In this document: positions 8,519-17,522 of the stretch, one piece after another
How the letters are laid out: each line of letters begins with the position of its first letter
Position numbering within the stretch: position 1 is the stretch's first letter
NCBI GenBank assembly: GCA_963791455.1
Contig: CAWBSM010000002.1
Span: 620,001-684,000 of the forward strand
DNA length: 64,000 bases
Source of the DNA: Bog-473 sp963791455
GTDB taxonomy: Bacteria > Actinomycetota > Acidimicrobiia > Acidimicrobiales > RAAP-2
Direction: 5' to 3'
The notes under the pieces: generated by a model
Seen by the model: only the letters and a program-made list of their open reading frames with translations
Databases searched by the model: none
Told to the model about the DNA's origin: nothing
Made by a program: the position numbers and the translations under genes

Positions 8519-9154
8519 TCAGCGGTTCGGCTGAGGGGTCACCCGCAGGTAGGGCTTGAGGGCCTTCCAGCCCTTGGGGAAGCGGCCCTTCGCGTCCTCG
8601 TCGCTCACCGCGGGGACGATGATGACGTCCTCGCCCTCCTTCCAGTTGACCGGCGTGGCGACCGAGTAGTCGGCCGTCAGCTGGAGCGAATCGAGCACGC
8701 GGAGGATCTCGTCGACGTTGCGCCCGGTCGAGGCCGGGTAGGTCAAGGTGAGCTTCACCTTCTTGTCCGGACCGATGATGAAGACGGAGCGCACGGTCAG
8801 GGTGTCGTTGGCGTTGGGGTGGATCATGTCGTAGAGGTCTGCGACCTTGCGGTCCTCGTCGCCGATCAAGGGGAACGAGAGCGCCGAACCCTGGGTCTCC
8901 TCGATGTCGCCCGCCCAGCCCTTGTGGGACTCGACCGAGTCGACCGAGAGGCCGATCAGCTTGGTGTTGCGCTTGTCGAACTCGGACTTGGCCTTGGAGA
9001 ACGCCCCCAGCTCGGTCGTGCAGACCGGGGTGAAGTCCTTGGGGTGGGAGAACAGGATCCCCCAGCTGTCGCCCAACCATTCGTGGAAGTTGATGGTTCC
9101 TTCGGTGGTGTCGGCCGTGAAGTCGGGGGCCGTGTCGCCCAGTCGTACTGCCAT
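8519..9154 (-). CDS. 1-Cys peroxiredoxin (Prx6 type)
   Basis: This 211-residue peroxiredoxin reduces hydrogen peroxide and organic hydroperoxides. The peroxidatic cysteine is C45 in HPKDFTPVCTTELG. Prx6-type features follow: KLIGLSVDSVESHKGW, FPLIGDEDRKVADLYDMIHPNA, RSVFIIGPDKKVKLTLTYPASTGRN and the long C-terminal part with TPVNWKEGEDVIIVPAVSDEDAK and KPYLR. No resolving cysteine is seen. The start at 9152-9154 is fixed by CCAGGAGGACCA just upstream. It is transcribed away from the crotonase gene. Confidence 0.95.
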   Translation of the reverse strand: MAVRLGDTAPDFTADTTEGTINFHEWLGDSWGILFSHPKDFTPVCTTELGAFSKAKSEFDKRNTKLIGLSVDSVESHKGWAGDIEETQGSALSFPLIGDEDRKVADLYDMIHPNANDTLTVRSVFIIGPDKKVKLTLTYPASTGRNVDEILRVLDSLQLTADYSVATPVNWKEGEDVIIVPAVSDEDAKGRFPKGWKALKPYLRVTPQPNR

Positions 9155-9345
9155 TGGTCCTCCTGGAGTCGAGAAACTCTCTCTGCGCTGTGTGCGGGTC
9201 CTGACCTTACCGGTCGCGCCGGCAATTGTCGACACGTTTGGTCATCTTTTGGGAGTGCCGCGGTCGTTGGCGAAAAGAGGCTTCGAGCTGGGACGCCCCA
9301 GAGCCGATGTGGGGACGCCGCGCAGTGGCGTGCGAGAATGCCCCC

Positions 9346-10179
9346 GTGAACCCCCGGCACGCCGCGACCGCGCCCTCGCCGGCGCCACCTGCGCCAAACC
9401 CAAACCGGACCGGAACGCTCGTCGTGCGACACGACGGCCCGGTGACCGTGGTGACCATCAATCGGCCCGAACGACGAAATGCCGTCGACAGCGTCTGCGC
9501 CGACGAGCTCCGAGAGGCCTTCGTGGCCTTCGACCGCGACGACGACCGCTCGGTCGCCGTGCTCACCGGTGCCGGCGTGTCGTTCTGTGCCGGAGCGGAC
9601 CTCAAGGCGGTGGCCGAGGGCGACCGGCGACCGATCCCCGACGACGGGGCCGGCCCAATGGGACCGACGCGCCTGACGCTGTCCAAACCGGTCATCGCGG
9701 CCGTCGAAGGGTACGCGGTCGCCGGGGGGATCGAACTGGCCCTCTGGTGCGATCTGCGAGTGGCGGCGGAGGACGCCGTGTTCGGCGTGTTCTGCCGCCG
9801 CTTCGGCGTACCGCTGGTCGACCTGGGCACTGTGCGGCTTCCCCGGATCGTCGGCCACGGACGCGCCATGGACCTCATCCTCACCGGCCGGGCTGTCGCC
9901 GCCCCAGAGGCGCTGGCGATGGGACTGGTCAACCGCCTGGTGGCTCCCGGTGAGGCCCTGACGGCAGCGGTGGCGCTGGCGCACCAGCTCGCTGCGCTCC
10001 CCCAGGTGTGCCTGCGCTCTGATCGGATGAGCGCCCTGGAACAGTGGGGCCTGACCGAGGCGGAGGCCGCCGTCGGGGAAGCGCGGCACGGGCGCGCCGT
10101 CATCTCGAGCGGGGAGACCCTCGCCGGCGCGGCGCGCTTTGCGGGAGGTGCGGGACGCGGTGGCGCTGCGCTCGACTGA
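9346..10179 (+). CDS. enoyl-CoA hydratase/isomerase (crotonase) family protein
   Basis: This 277-residue crotonase-fold protein acts on a CoA thioester. The oxyanion-hole segments are visible: SFCAGADLKAVAEGDRR (first loop) and GYAVAGGIELALWCDLRVA (second). FGVPLVDLGTVRLPRIVGHGRAMDLILTGR and EALAMGLVNRLV are typical of the family. It probably belongs to fatty-acid or side-chain breakdown, but hydratase and isomerase cannot be separated from sequence. The chosen start is GTG 9346. The preceding in-frame stretch back to 9226 looks non-coding, and residues 1-25 are a Pro/Ala-rich tail of unknown need. Confidence 0.86.
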   Translation: MNPRHAATAPSPAPPAPNPNRTGTLVVRHDGPVTVVTINRPERRNAVDSVCADELREAFVAFDRDDDRSVAVLTGAGVSFCAGADLKAVAEGDRRPIPDDGAGPMGPTRLTLSKPVIAAVEGYAVAGGIELALWCDLRVAAEDAVFGVFCRRFGVPLVDLGTVRLPRIVGHGRAMDLILTGRAVAAPEALAMGLVNRLVAPGEALTAAVALAHQLAALPQVCLRSDRMSALEQWGLTEAEAAVGEARHGRAVISSGETLAGAARFAGGAGRGGAALD

Positions 10180-10921
10180 CCCGACAGGAAACGGACCGGT
10201 CGCGCCGAGGCGGCCGACGGTCGCCGCCTTCGACTTCGACGGCACGCTGACCGACTCTGGGAGCGTGTTCCCGTTCCTCGTCAGCGTGCGCGGGGTCTGG
10301 CCCGTGCTGCGCGCCGTCATCCGGCTCTCGCCCGCGCTCCTGCGGGCCGCCGTGGTCGGCGGCTCGGCGGCCGACGACGTCAAGGAGCGGCTGTTCCGGC
10401 GCCTCCTCGGGGGCCTGCCGGTCGACGAGGTGGACCGCCGCTCGGTCGACTTCGTCCGCCGACACCTGGAGCGGCACGCGCGCCGGGACACGGGGAGGCG
10501 GCTGGAATGGCACCGCCGACAGGGGCACTACACCGTGATCGTGTCCGCCTCGCCGGAGTGCTACGTGTCCCCCGCCGGTGAGGAGCTGGGCGTCGACGGC
10601 GTCGTGGCCACCCGGCTCGCCGTGGGGGGTGGCGGGCTGCTCACCGGCGGCTACCAAGGAAAGAACTGTCGGGGGGCCGAGAAGTACGCCCGCCTGATCG
10701 TCCACCTGCGCGCCCAGGGCCTGCTGTCGAACAACGGAGGCGTGCAGCCCACGTTGTGGGCCTACGGCAACAGCCGCGGCGACCTCCGACTCCTGAGCGC
10801 GGCGGACCACGGCGTCGACGTCGGCCGCCTCGGGCCGCTCAGTCGGCTGCGGAGATTCCCGCGCCTCTCCTCGGTCATGGCGTCAGCCGGGAGTGGCGGC
10901 GATGCCCACGGCGTGCCCTGA
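10160..10921 (+). CDS. HAD-IB family phosphatase
   Basis: This haloacid-dehalogenase-like hydrolase has about 253 residues. The nucleophile motif AFDFDGTLTDSG lies near the N-terminus, motif II is VSASPE, a conserved Lys is in GYQGKNCRG, and motif IV is YGNSRGDLRLLSAADHG. The helical cap between motifs I and II is of SerB/phosphoserine-phosphatase type; related proteins act on phosphoserine, lysophosphatidic acid or other phosphomonoesters. The start is uncertain: TTG 10139, GTG 10148 and GTG 10160 are all in frame, and a GGGAGG at 10143-10148 favours 10160. It overlaps the end of the crotonase gene and runs convergently into the SpoIID-like gene. Confidence 0.83.
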   Translation: MALRSTDPTGNGPVAPRRPTVAAFDFDGTLTDSGSVFPFLVSVRGVWPVLRAVIRLSPALLRAAVVGGSAADDVKERLFRRLLGGLPVDEVDRRSVDFVRRHLERHARRDTGRRLEWHRRQGHYTVIVSASPECYVSPAGEELGVDGVVATRLAVGGGGLLTGGYQGKNCRGAEKYARLIVHLRAQGLLSNNGGVQPTLWAYGNSRGDLRLLSAADHGVDVGRLGPLSRLRRFPRLSSVMASAGSGGDAHGVP

Positions 10922-13030
10922 GTAGCCGTTGACCACGGTCCCGATGTCCCCGAAGTAGGGCGCGTCGCCGTAGGCAACGACCTGCCCGCTGCCGTCGACC
11001 GCGTCGAAGCCCTGCCCGCTGAAGTCCGGGATCAACGCGACCATGGGGGTCGTCAGGCTGCCCGGCCCGGGTGAACCCGGTGCGCCCGTCACCGGCGGCG
11101 CGTCGCCGAATGCGTGCGGGGTACCGTTGGCCTCGAGCATCCAGTACCCGCCCCCGTCGGGGGAGGGCGCCACACCGACGATGGGCGTCGAGGGCGGGTT
11201 GGAGCCGAGCGATCCGTGGAAGGAGGCGTCGCCGTAGGCGAAGATGCCGCCGTCGGAGGCGACCAGCCAGTAGCCCCGGCCGTCATGGGTTGACACCATG
11301 CCGATGACCGGCTGGTTGAGTCTGATGCTGCCCGTGCTCCCGAAGAACCCGGCGTCGCCGTAGGCGAAGATCCCGCCGTCCGACGCGACCAGCCAGTATC
11401 CGCCGCCGTCCGGGGTCACGGCCATGCTCACCATCGGCTTGTTGAGCCGGATGCTCCCGGTGCTGCCGTGGAACTGGGCGTCGCCGAAGCTGAATACGCC
11501 CCCGTCCGAGGCGACCTCCCAGTAGCCGCCCGCGTCGTGCGTCGCCGCCATGCCCACGACGGGCTGGTTCAGCCGCATGCTCCCGCTGCTCCCGTAGAAC
11601 TGCGCGTTCCCGAAGCTGAAGACACCTCCGTCCGAGGCGTTGACCCAGTACCCCCCGACCCCGCCGCTCTGTGGTGCCCCGACGCCTGGAAGGCTGCCCA
11701 ACCGGGCCGGGCCGTAGTAGTGGTTGACGATCTCGCCGTAGGTCCAGTTCCCTTGGCCGTCGTCCTGGCCGATCGCAGCGCCGAGCGCGCCCCACTGGCC
11801 CATCCCGATGCCGTGACCCCAGCCCTGGCCGGAGAGGGAGACGGCGCCACCGCTGGTCGAGGTCACGGTGAAGAGGTCCGAATTGAGGCCCAGGTTTACG
11901 TAGAACTCGGTGCCTGGAATGGTGATGGACCCCGTGCTTCCGTCAAGGGTGACCGTGTCCACCCGACCATGGGGGAAGTCGTAAGGCTGGCCGGGGTCCG
12001 ACGTCGTGCTCAAACCGGTGAACGTACCGATCTGGGGCCAAGCATTCTGAATTGCCGCGCCGCTGACGGAGGTCGTCCAGTGATGGTTGGGGTTGCAAGC
12101 GCCGGGCACGCAGACGGCGTCGCCATCGTCTGGCACTGCGGTGAACGGTGACTGCTGGTTGGAACTCGAGGTATACCCACCCGTCGAGGCGGAATATTCG
12201 GTGGTGGCGATCTGGCCACCGGGCATGATCATCACTTGGCCGGCGGTGTCGTTGGCCGCGGCGACGCTCGCCGCCGTTTCGTACTCGGTGCCGCGGTACG
12301 TCTGGCAGTTCAGGTCGCAGGTGTCGGCGTAGCCGCCATAGCCGCCGAGATCGGCGAGGACATAGGAGCGGACGGCCACGGCCTGGGCTTCGAGCTCTTG
12401 GAAGCCCCAGCTCATGCTCTGGGGCCCGGGACCACCGAGGCTGCTCCAGCTTGAGGGCGATTCGCCGGGCACGGTGTCGGCCACGTATTGCTCGAGCGGC
12501 ACGGTATTGACCGTCCTCGCCTGACTCGCCGAGTTGTACAGCGCCGTCAACGTGCCGTGGACCGTTGGGCTATACGTCGCCACACAGAGCGTGAGCAGTG
12601 CGCCGCCAACCGGTGATGCGGTGGGCGTGGTCTGATTCGTCAACACCTGGGTCCACGGTCCGGCACACCCGGGACCGGTCTCGACGGCCCATGTTCCAGC
12701 GGTTTGTTGAAAGCGAACGGCCGGCGCGCTGGGCACTCCCGGCGCCGACACTCCGCCCGGCGATGCCACGATCACATCGAGACCGTCGTTCTCGGTCATG
12801 TCGATGCGGACGTTGGTCGAGTCGGAAGGCAAGGCGTGCGCCTGGCTGGGCACGAGCAGGGCCGGGACAGACGGGCGGTCGGGAGCGCCGAGCTCCGCCG
12901 CCGCGAGCGACGCCGGGCCGAACAGGGCGGCCAGCAGCACCAACTCCAGCGACACGACGAGCGTGACGAGAGCGGTCGATGTGCGACGACCGAGGACCCA
13001 CGGGCGCACGACGAGACTTCGGAGCAGCAC
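10883..13030 (-). CDS. secreted SpoIID/LytB-domain protein with C-terminal 42-residue repeats
   Basis: This 715-residue exported protein has three parts. Residues 1-45 are a signal or membrane anchor (LVTLVVSLELVLLAALFGPASLAA). The middle, about 170-420, is SpoIID/LytB-like: PLEQYVADTVPGESPSSW, ELEAQAVAVRSYVLADLG, TYRGTEYETAASVAAANDTAGQ, TTEYSASTGG and GQGWGHGIGMGQWGA. Such domains bind or cleave glycan strands of peptidoglycan. The last 270 residues are about six repeats of about 42 residues with GGYW-VASDGG-FSFGDA and GSTGSIRLN-P-VGMA cores, probably a beta-propeller-like surface domain. It overlaps the convergent HAD gene by 39 bases and is divergent from a GT4 gene. Confidence 0.85.
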   Translation of the reverse strand: MLLRSLVVRPWVLGRRTSTALVTLVVSLELVLLAALFGPASLAAAELGAPDRPSVPALLVPSQAHALPSDSTNVRIDMTENDGLDVIVASPGGVSAPGVPSAPAVRFQQTAGTWAVETGPGCAGPWTQVLTNQTTPTASPVGGALLTLCVATYSPTVHGTLTALYNSASQARTVNTVPLEQYVADTVPGESPSSWSSLGGPGPQSMSWGFQELEAQAVAVRSYVLADLGGYGGYADTCDLNCQTYRGTEYETAASVAAANDTAGQVMIMPGGQIATTEYSASTGGYTSSSNQQSPFTAVPDDGDAVCVPGACNPNHHWTTSVSGAAIQNAWPQIGTFTGLSTTSDPGQPYDFPHGRVDTVTLDGSTGSITIPGTEFYVNLGLNSDLFTVTSTSGGAVSLSGQGWGHGIGMGQWGALGAAIGQDDGQGNWTYGEIVNHYYGPARLGSLPGVGAPQSGGVGGYWVNASDGGVFSFGNAQFYGSSGSMRLNQPVVGMAATHDAGGYWEVASDGGVFSFGDAQFHGSTGSIRLNKPMVSMAVTPDGGGYWLVASDGGIFAYGDAGFFGSTGSIRLNQPVIGMVSTHDGRGYWLVASDGGIFAYGDASFHGSLGSNPPSTPIVGVAPSPDGGGYWMLEANGTPHAFGDAPPVTGAPGSPGPGSLTTPMVALIPDFSGQGFDAVDGSGQVVAYGDAPYFGDIGTVVNGYSGHAVGIAATPG
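10890..11662 (-). repeat. coding tandem repeats, about 126 bases per unit
   Basis: This is the 3' part of the SpoIID-like gene. About six units of roughly 42 codons each repeat the pattern YWLVASDGGIFAYGDA...GSTGSIRLNQPVIGM. The second and third units are close at the DNA level, the last two are diverged. The same unit type recurs in the protein encoded at 17523-19850. Confidence 0.8.
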
Positions 13031-13118
13031 GATCGGAAAATGCTACGGCGGCACCTGGGCCAATGGGTGCATGGGCGGCCACGGTCGGTCTACGCACGCG
13101 CTTGTACACTTCGGGGCC

Positions 13119-14201
13119 GTGCGGGTGGACCAGGTCATACCGTCGCTCGCGAGCCGCGATGCCATCGGCGTCAGCACGCTGAACCTGCGCGACGGGTTGC
13201 GCGCCGTCGGCATCGACTCCGAGGTCTTCTACGGGAACGCCACGCCGGACGTCGCGCACGAAGGGCGAGCCGTCATCGAGCTCGGGCGTGCGGGGCGCGA
13301 CCGGTGGCTGCTGTATCAAGCGTCGATCGGCAGTCCGGTCTACGACATCCTGGCGGCGCGAGCCGAGCCCAAGCTCGTCAACTACCACAACATCACGCCG
13401 GCGGTCCTGCTGCGACAGTGGGAGCCCGCGGTGGCCTACGAGGCGGCGCTCGGACGCACGCAGCTCGCTCGTTTGGCCCCCCAGAGCCACTTTGCCGTGG
13501 CCGACTCGGCCTTCAACGAGTCCGAACTGCAGGCGCTCGGCTACGAGCGGACCGCCGTCGTCCCGTTGCTGATCGACATGCACGTGAAGAGCGAGGAGCC
13601 CGATCCCGACCTCGCTGCCACACTGGCGCGGCGCAAGCAGCGCGAGGGCGGGTCCGACCTGCTCTACGTGGGGAAGATCTCGCCGCACAAGGCCCCGCAC
13701 GACCTGGTCAAGATGCTCGACGTCCTGCGCCGCGTCGACGACCCCACGGCACGCCTCCATCTGGTGGGCTCGCCGCTCGGGGAGACCTACGAACCCGCGC
13801 TACGGGCCTTCATCGACGAGCTGGGACTCAATGCGGCGGTGAACCTGGCGGGGTCGGTCAGCGGCGCGGAGCTCGAGGCCTACTTCCAGGCGGCCGATGT
13901 CTTCGTGATGGCCTCGGACCACGAGGGCTTTTGCGTCCCCCTGGCCGAGGCCATGGGTCACGGCGTCCCGATCGTCGCCTACGGCGTCACCGCGGTGCCC
14001 GAGACGGTGGGCGGGGCGGGACTGGTGCTCGACGACAAGGCTCCGGTGCCGTTCGCGGCCGCCGTGGCCCGTGTGCTCCAGGACGCGACCCTGCGGGCGG
14101 TCCTGGTTCAGGCGGGCCGGGAGCGGGCGGCGGGCTTCGACCTCGGAGCGTCCACCCGGCGCTTCGTCTCGCTCGTCCAGCAGGCCGTCGGCGCCTCCTG
14201 A
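13119..14201 (+). CDS. GT4 family glycosyltransferase
   Basis: This 360-residue GT-B glycosyltransferase would transfer an activated sugar onto a growing surface glycan at the cytoplasmic face. The N-terminal half has VDQVIPSLASRDAIGVSTLNLRDGL and LVNYHNITPAVLLRQWEP. The donor half has LLYVGKISPHKAPHDLV, LHLVGSPLGETY and the EX7E-type motif DHEGFCVPLAEAMGHGVPIVAYG. The start at GTG 13119 is chosen because homology to the neighbouring GT4 proteins begins there. It is divergent from the SpoIID-like gene with 88 bases between starts. Sugar and linkage are unknown. Confidence 0.86.
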   Translation: MRVDQVIPSLASRDAIGVSTLNLRDGLRAVGIDSEVFYGNATPDVAHEGRAVIELGRAGRDRWLLYQASIGSPVYDILAARAEPKLVNYHNITPAVLLRQWEPAVAYEAALGRTQLARLAPQSHFAVADSAFNESELQALGYERTAVVPLLIDMHVKSEEPDPDLAATLARRKQREGGSDLLYVGKISPHKAPHDLVKMLDVLRRVDDPTARLHLVGSPLGETYEPALRAFIDELGLNAAVNLAGSVSGAELEAYFQAADVFVMASDHEGFCVPLAEAMGHGVPIVAYGVTAVPETVGGAGLVLDDKAPVPFAAAVARVLQDATLRAVLVQAGRERAAGFDLGASTRRFVSLVQQAVGAS

Positions 14202-14224
14202 GGCGGCGGGGCGAGCCGCCGAAA

Positions 14225-15301
14225 TCAATCCCGGAGCGCGACGAGAAGGTCGACGGCGCGATCGCCCGCCGAGGGGAGGTCGAGGGCGGCCACCCGGCGC
14301 CGGGCCGCCTCGGCCAACCGCTCCTTCAGCGCCGGCTCGCGCAGCACACTGGTCACAGCACCGGCCAGGGCCCACGGATCGGACGTGTCGACCAGCAGTC
14401 CGCCGTCGCCGACGACCTCGGGCAGCGCGCCAACGCGGTTGGCCACGACGGGCAGCCCGAGCGTCATCGCCTCGATCACGGGCACGCCGAAACCTTCGTG
14501 CTGCGACGTCAGCACGAGCACGTCGGAGGCGGCCAAGGCAGTCGCCAGCCGGGCGTCGTCCAACGCCCCCCGGAAGGTGACCGCGTCATGGAGGCCGATT
14601 TCGTCGACGAAGTGGTGGAGGGCCTGCGTGTACGCCGGCACGACGGGACGCCCCACCACGTCGAGCGTGGCGGCCGCGTCGTGGTGCTCCCGGGCGACCA
14701 GCAGCGCTATCGCCGCGCACTCGATCCCCTTGTTCGGGGCGAGACGCCCTACGCTGATCCAGCGGGCGCCGGCCCGCGTCGGCGCCGGCGGCTCGGCACC
14801 GGCGTCCGGGTCGGCGACCCCTCCCAGGGGCACGAGCGCGGCCGGCGGTACCACCGCGGTCGTGCCGAAGCCGGCGTCCCGGAGCTCGGCCTCGTTGAAG
14901 GACGAGACCGCCAAGCCCAGCGCGCTGCGGGGCGCGAGCGCGCGTAGCTCGACCTGCGCCCGCAGTTGGTGACGTGCCATCCCGTTGTCCCAGGGTGCAT
15001 AGAACTCCGGCGGCGTGACATTGTGGTAGTTGACGACCAGCGGTTCGGTGCGCTCCATCAGCCACGACGCCAGCGCCGACGCCGTCGCGAACTGGTAGAC
15101 GAGCACGTCGCCGTGCTCGGCCTCATCGGCGTACCTGGTGAACGGGCGCGTCTCGGAGGCGGTGTCGGGGTCGTCCATCTCGACGTAGACCTGCGAGCGG
15201 ATGCCGCGTCTCGCTATCACCTCGCGCAGGCGCAGCGTGTGGCGGCCGACGGCGTCGCCGCGGTGCAGCATCGGGACGAACTGGTGGATGCCGCCCGTCA
15301 C
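14225..15301 (-). CDS. GT4 family glycosyltransferase, third gene of module 1
   Basis: This is a 358-residue GT-B enzyme. IHQFVPMLHRGDAVGRHTLRLREV opens the acceptor domain and VVNYHNVTPPEFYAPWDN lies in its middle. The donor domain has ISVGRLAPNKGIECAAIALLV, LDVVGRPVVPAYTQAL and QHEGFGVPVIEAMTLGLPVVANRVGALPE split over the EX7E loop. Its ATG overlaps the stop of the preceding glycosyltransferase gene (ATGA), so translation is coupled. It is clearly paralogous to the upstream gene at 15298-16395, suggesting that the two add successive, perhaps identical-type sugars. Confidence 0.88.
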   Translation of the reverse strand: MTGGIHQFVPMLHRGDAVGRHTLRLREVIARRGIRSQVYVEMDDPDTASETRPFTRYADEAEHGDVLVYQFATASALASWLMERTEPLVVNYHNVTPPEFYAPWDNGMARHQLRAQVELRALAPRSALGLAVSSFNEAELRDAGFGTTAVVPPAALVPLGGVADPDAGAEPPAPTRAGARWISVGRLAPNKGIECAAIALLVAREHHDAAATLDVVGRPVVPAYTQALHHFVDEIGLHDAVTFRGALDDARLATALAASDVLVLTSQHEGFGVPVIEAMTLGLPVVANRVGALPEVVGDGGLLVDTSDPWALAGAVTSVLREPALKERLAEAARRRVAALDLPSAGDRAVDLLVALRD

Positions 15302-16395
15302 TGCGGTGCCCGCTGCTCGGCCAGGGGCGCCAGCAGCGACACGAAGCGGTCGGCCGCGGTCTCGAGGTCGAGCTCGGCCAGACGGCGGCGCCCCGCCTCG
15401 ACCATGGCGGCGCAGCGGGCGGCATCGGCCAGCAGGGCGCCGATCGAAGACGCCAGCGCGTAGGGATCCTTGTCGAACACGAGCGATCCGGCTTCGCCGA
15501 GCACCTCGGGGACGGCTCCCCGATCGAACGCGACGACGGGCACGCCGGCCGACATCGCCTCGACGACCGGCACGCAGAAGCCTTCGTGCTCGGACGTGAC
15601 CACCAGCACGTCGGCGTCGGCGTAGGCCGACGCGACGGTTTCGTCGCTCGCATGGCCGGCGAAGCGGACCGCCCCCGCCAGGCCCAGCTCAGCCACATAC
15701 CGGTGCAGGGCGGCCACGTAGGAGTCCGTCGCGGGCTTGCCGACGATGTGCAGCGTTGCCTCCGGGTCGCCGTGAGCCCGGGCCACCGCGAGCGCAGCGA
15801 TCGTGTTCTCGAGCGCCTTGTTGGGCGAGACCCTCCCGACGGCCAGCCAGCGTGCGCCGCCGGCTGCGGTGGTCCGGCGGAGTGAGGGGGCCGTCGTGGC
15901 GGGCGTCGCCTCCATCACAACGGCGCCGAGGGCCGCCGAGGGCGGGATGACCGCCGTGGCCGCGAACCCCGCTTCGGCGAGGTGTGCCTCGTTGTAGGCA
16001 GAATCGGCTACGGCCAAGGCGGCGCGCGGCCCCAAAAGGCGAAGGTCGCCCAGGGCTCGCAGCTGCCCAAGCGCGAGATGGTTGTCCCACGGCGCCATGA
16101 GCTCCGGGGGCGTGATGTTGTGGTAGTTGACAACGAGCGTCTCGGACCGGGCGGCCAGCCACGGGGCCATGGCCGAGGCGGTGGCGAACTGGTAGACGAC
16201 GACGTCGTCCTCTCGGGCGGCTTGGGGATACGAGAGGACGGGCATAGTCTCGCCGGCCGTCTCGGGGTCGATCGTATCGACGTAGATCTCCGAGCGGAAC
16301 CCACGGGCTCGCGTCGCCTCGCGTAGGCGCAGGGTGTGCCGCCCGACCGCGTCGCCGCGATGCAGTACGGGGACGAAGTGGTGGATGCCGTTCAC
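15298..16395 (-). CDS. GT4 family glycosyltransferase, second gene of module 1
   Basis: This 365-residue GT-B enzyme shares long identical stretches with the next gene: HHFVPVLHRGDAVGRHTLRL, VVNYHNITPPELMAPWDN and VGRVSPNKALENTIAALAV. The donor-binding EX7E motif lies in EHEGFCVPVVEAMSAGVPVV. The GTG start at 16393-16395 overlaps the stop of the methyltransferase-like gene (GTGA) and is the point where homology begins; the longer in-frame extension upstream is only a shadow of that gene. It probably acts on the same glycan as its two relatives. Sugar specificity cannot be read from the sequence. Confidence 0.88.
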   Translation of the reverse strand: MNGIHHFVPVLHRGDAVGRHTLRLREATRARGFRSEIYVDTIDPETAGETMPVLSYPQAAREDDVVVYQFATASAMAPWLAARSETLVVNYHNITPPELMAPWDNHLALGQLRALGDLRLLGPRAALAVADSAYNEAHLAEAGFAATAVIPPSAALGAVVMEATPATTAPSLRRTTAAGGARWLAVGRVSPNKALENTIAALAVARAHGDPEATLHIVGKPATDSYVAALHRYVAELGLAGAVRFAGHASDETVASAYADADVLVVTSEHEGFCVPVVEAMSAGVPVVAFDRGAVPEVLGEAGSLVFDKDPYALASSIGALLADAARCAAMVEAGRRRLAELDLETAADRFVSLLAPLAEQRAPQ

Positions 16396-17462
16396 GAGGG
16401 CGTGGCCGCCGCCAGGGCGAACCGGCGGTCGTTGCCGGCGTCGGCGTCGAGCGGCACCACCTCCACGAAGCCGGCCCGGTCCAAGAGCAGCTCCCAGGTC
16501 GCCTCGTGCACCGGGCGTCCCTGCACCAGGTCGAGCGCCGGCGCCTCCCATGAACCCGTCGCGACGGAGCGCTCGGCGACGACCACGAGCGGCGCGTCGC
16601 GTCCCAGCGTGCGCCGGCACTGCCCCAGGAGGGAGAGCAGGGCGTGCAGCGGTAGGCGGTCGACCACTCCGTTCAGCGCGATGCCCCCGAGTGATCCCTC
16701 CGGTCGGCCGGCCAGGTACTCGGACACTTCGGCGATCGTGACGGCGAAGCCGCGCTCGAGCGCACGCAGCGCCACCGCGCCGCGCGGCTCCACTCCGTGC
16801 GCCACGGCGCCGCGGCCGGTCAGCACGCCGAGGAAGTCACCCTCGCCGCAGTCGGCATGGACCAGGTCGCCTCCGGGGGTGCGCGCCAAGAGATGCGCCG
16901 CCAGCGGCCCGGCCCATGATTCGAGGGGGCGGGCCGGGACCAGCCAGGCTGCGCCCTCGACCGGCCGGTCCTGCGCCGCCAGTCGTCCTTCGAGCGTGGC
17001 CACGCGGGCCGAGAGGAAACGGAAGGCCTCGACCACGTGACCCATCGCCTGCTCGAGTTCGTTCGCGGCGCCCTCGGGCGCCCCTGGGACCCGATCTCCA
17101 CCGCGGCGAAGGCGGCCCAGGCGGCCCGGACGCCGGGCGTCCGCGCGACGCTGGTCCTCGAGCGCATCGGACAGCGCCGAGGCGCCGGGGTGGTACGGGC
17201 CGTAGCGGTCACCGAGATGCGTGAACGCCGCCAGAAAGTTCCACTCGTCGCTCCCTTGCGGCGCCAGTCGCGCGAAGGCAGCGCGCAGGGCGTCTGCCGC
17301 CCGTTCTTGCTCCGCCGTCTCCGGGCGCACCGTCTCCGGGCGCACAGCGCTGTCGTGGCTCTGCTCGTCCGTCTGATCCGCATCGCCGGTTGGAGGAAGA
17401 GCGGCGGGCACGGCGGCCGATGCTACCGGCGCTGCCGCCTCCGGTCGGGGGTTGCGGTTCAA
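16392..17462 (-). CDS. methyltransferase-like protein, first gene of module 1
   Basis: This 356-residue protein has a Pro/Ala/Glu-rich start (about 1-50), a helical middle (EWNFLAAFTHLGDRYGPYHPG; ELEQAMGHVVEAFRFLSARVATLEGRL) and a class I methyltransferase-like C-terminal half. There, HADCGEGDFLGVLTGRGAVAHGVEP replaces motif I, and GGIALNGVVDRLPLHALLSLL and LVVVAERS follow. It resembles the protein at 23170-24180 in layout, and both precede GT4 genes through GTGA overlaps. It may modify or cap the glycan. Residues 40-50 hold a tandem RPETV duplication. The start is probably TTG 17462 but GTG codons further in are possible. Confidence 0.72.
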   Translation of the reverse strand: MNRNPRPEAAAPVASAAVPAALPPTGDADQTDEQSHDSAVRPETVRPETAEQERAADALRAAFARLAPQGSDEWNFLAAFTHLGDRYGPYHPGASALSDALEDQRRADARRPGRLGRLRRGGDRVPGAPEGAANELEQAMGHVVEAFRFLSARVATLEGRLAAQDRPVEGAAWLVPARPLESWAGPLAAHLLARTPGGDLVHADCGEGDFLGVLTGRGAVAHGVEPRGAVALRALERGFAVTIAEVSEYLAGRPEGSLGGIALNGVVDRLPLHALLSLLGQCRRTLGRDAPLVVVAERSVATGSWEAPALDLVQGRPVHEATWELLLDRAGFVEVVPLDADAGNDRRFALAAATPS

Positions 17463-17522
17463 AAGAGGGGTCGTGAGCGACTACCTTCGCGGCCTGACAA
17501 TGGGACGTGGCGAGGGACCCCA